Origin: Spartobacteria bacterium
GTDB taxonomy: Bacteria > Verrucomicrobiota > Verrucomicrobiae > Chthoniobacterales > UBA6821
NCBI GenBank assembly: GCA_003136515.1
Contig: PLEU01000196.1
Coordinates: 16,735 to 23,658 of the forward strand
Reading direction: 5' to 3'
Length of the DNA stretch: 6,924 nucleotides
A model generated the notes under the pieces. The model saw nothing but the letters and a program-made list of their open reading frames with translations, ran no database searches and was not told where the DNA came from. This document shows, in pieces, positions 6,197 to 6,924 of this stretch (the first letter of the stretch is position 1; the number at the start of each line of letters is the position of its first letter). Position numbers and translations under genes: made by a program.

Positions 6197-6924
6197 ATGG
6201 TTTCTACACGTCGTCGCTCCTGGGATGAGGTGACGGGACTGCTTCTTTTCTTCGGAGGCGTCCTGTTACTGCTGGCCCTGCTGTCTTTTGATCTTAGGGA
6301 TGTCTCCTCATGGCTTCCCTATGCGAAGTATGCCCATTCTTCGGACGTGCCAGTGAACTTTGTCGGGCATGTTGGAGCAAATATAGCCGGGCTCATGTAT
6401 TTCCTCTTTGGTGGAGCCTCCTATTTTGCGGCTGTTGGGTTGATAGGGCTCGGTATAGCCACCTTCACTGGAAAATGCGACCGTCTTGGAATTCGTTTCG
6501 GCTGGACCTTTCTCTTCGTCCTTAGCGTCTCCACACTGCTGGATCTCCAGCACTGGATTCTATTGGGATGGAAAAAGGAATTTAATATCGCTGGGCCCGG
6601 AGGGTGGTTTGGTCATCGTATGAACCTAGTGCTTGGGCGGAATGTTCTAGGCCCAGCCGGTTCAGTTCTGATTTTTGTCGTGCTTGCATTGGTCAGCCTG
6701 ATCTTGGCCACCGGGTTCCACCCGATTCTTGCACTGAGACGTTTTTTCGTCACTCTAGGAGCCCTGTTTTCGTGGATCATCGGGATGTTCCGCAAGAAAC
6801 CGAAGCCCGAGATGGACGAAATCCTTCCAGAACTGCCTCCACCAGGCAGAACGCGGCGAAAAATCCCGATTCTTCCCGAAAAGGAAATTAACGATCTATC
6901 TACAGTTCTACCTATTCTTCCTGC
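6197..6924 (+). CDS. ftsK: DNA translocase FtsK/SpoIIIE family, N-terminal membrane part (cut by right window edge)
   Basis: The frame is open from the ATG at 6197 to the window end (242 codons) and continues beyond it. FtsK is a division-site membrane protein whose C-terminal motor pumps DNA and helps resolve chromosome dimers. The motor and gamma domains would lie outside the window, so the assignment rests on the N-terminal domain. Residues 1-10 are basic (STRRR), followed by a membrane segment at about 13-31. Then come the family signature around NFVGHVGANIAG (54-65), hydrophobic segments at about 64-88 and 101-117, the GGWFGH motif (135-140), and a membrane segment at about 154-172 ending in ATGFHP. 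Another hydrophobic stretch lies at about 184-197. After residue 198 the sequence becomes basic and proline-rich (KKPKPE, ELPPPGRTRRK), which matches the variable FtsK linker. The ribosome site is weak. A TTG at 6161 is in frame but less likely as a start. It is divergent from manA. Confidence 0.85.
   Translation, partial: MVSTRRRSWDEVTGLLLFFGGVLLLLALLSFDLRDVSSWLPYAKYAHSSDVPVNFVGHVGANIAGLMYFLFGGASYFAAVGLIGLGIATFTGKCDRLGIRFGWTFLFVLSVSTLLDLQHWILLGWKKEFNIAGPGGWFGHRMNLVLGRNVLGPAGSVLIFVVLALVSLILATGFHPILALRRFFVTLGALFSWIIGMFRKKPKPEMDEILPELPPPGRTRRKIPILPEKEINDLSTVLPILP

Noticed and set aside
6604..6891. Plus-strand open frame of 95 codons overlapping the right-edge gene
   Set aside because: It is out of frame with the FtsK membrane domain, which accounts for the whole stretch from 6197 to the end.

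Overview
No mobile element, RNA gene, CRISPR array or obviously new system is visible in this window. It reads as ordinary chromosomal DNA of a bacterium with mid-range GC. Three housekeeping genes (carB, manA, and the start of ftsK) sit beside two genes for exported proteins. One of those is a pectate-lyase-like (PL1) enzyme of the kind common in polysaccharide-degrading Verrucomicrobiota, Planctomycetota and Bacteroidota. My best guess is a Verrucomicrobiota or related PVC-group organism. That guess rests on the general style of the lyase, CarB and FtsK proteins, not on a database match, and should be held loosely.

Layout, left to right. (1) Positions 1-396, minus strand: the N-terminal 132 residues of an exported protein I do not recognise, cut by the window edge. 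(2) Positions 440-1762, plus strand: a secreted PL1-like lyase, divergent from gene 1. Its 43-base spacer grows to 118-136 bases if the lyase starts at an internal ATG next to its signal peptide. (3) Positions 1786-5010, minus strand: complete carB (carbamoyl phosphate synthase large subunit, 1074 residues), convergent with the lyase across 23 bases. (4) Positions 5143-6102, minus strand: complete short-type manA (mannose-6-phosphate isomerase, 319 residues), 132 bases upstream of carB in the same direction. (5) Positions 6197-6924, plus strand: the membrane N-terminus of an FtsK/SpoIIIE DNA translocase, divergent from manA and cut by the right edge.

Functionally, carB feeds pyrimidine and arginine synthesis. 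ManA links mannose-6-phosphate and fructose-6-phosphate. FtsK acts in chromosome segregation and division. The lyase and its divergent neighbour act outside the cytoplasm, and the lyase probably attacks a uronic-acid-rich polysaccharide. No shared pathway joins all five. The carA partner of carB is not in the window.

The points most worth a second look are: the unrecognised exported protein facing the lyase; the lyase C-terminus, which seems to keep the end of a typical PL1 tail while lacking its aspartate/glycine-rich part; the lyase's altered metal-site motif; and an 8-G run early in manA that could slip. The manA promoter candidate is good (TTGGCA, 18-base spacer, TTTAAT). The carB promoter candidate is weak.
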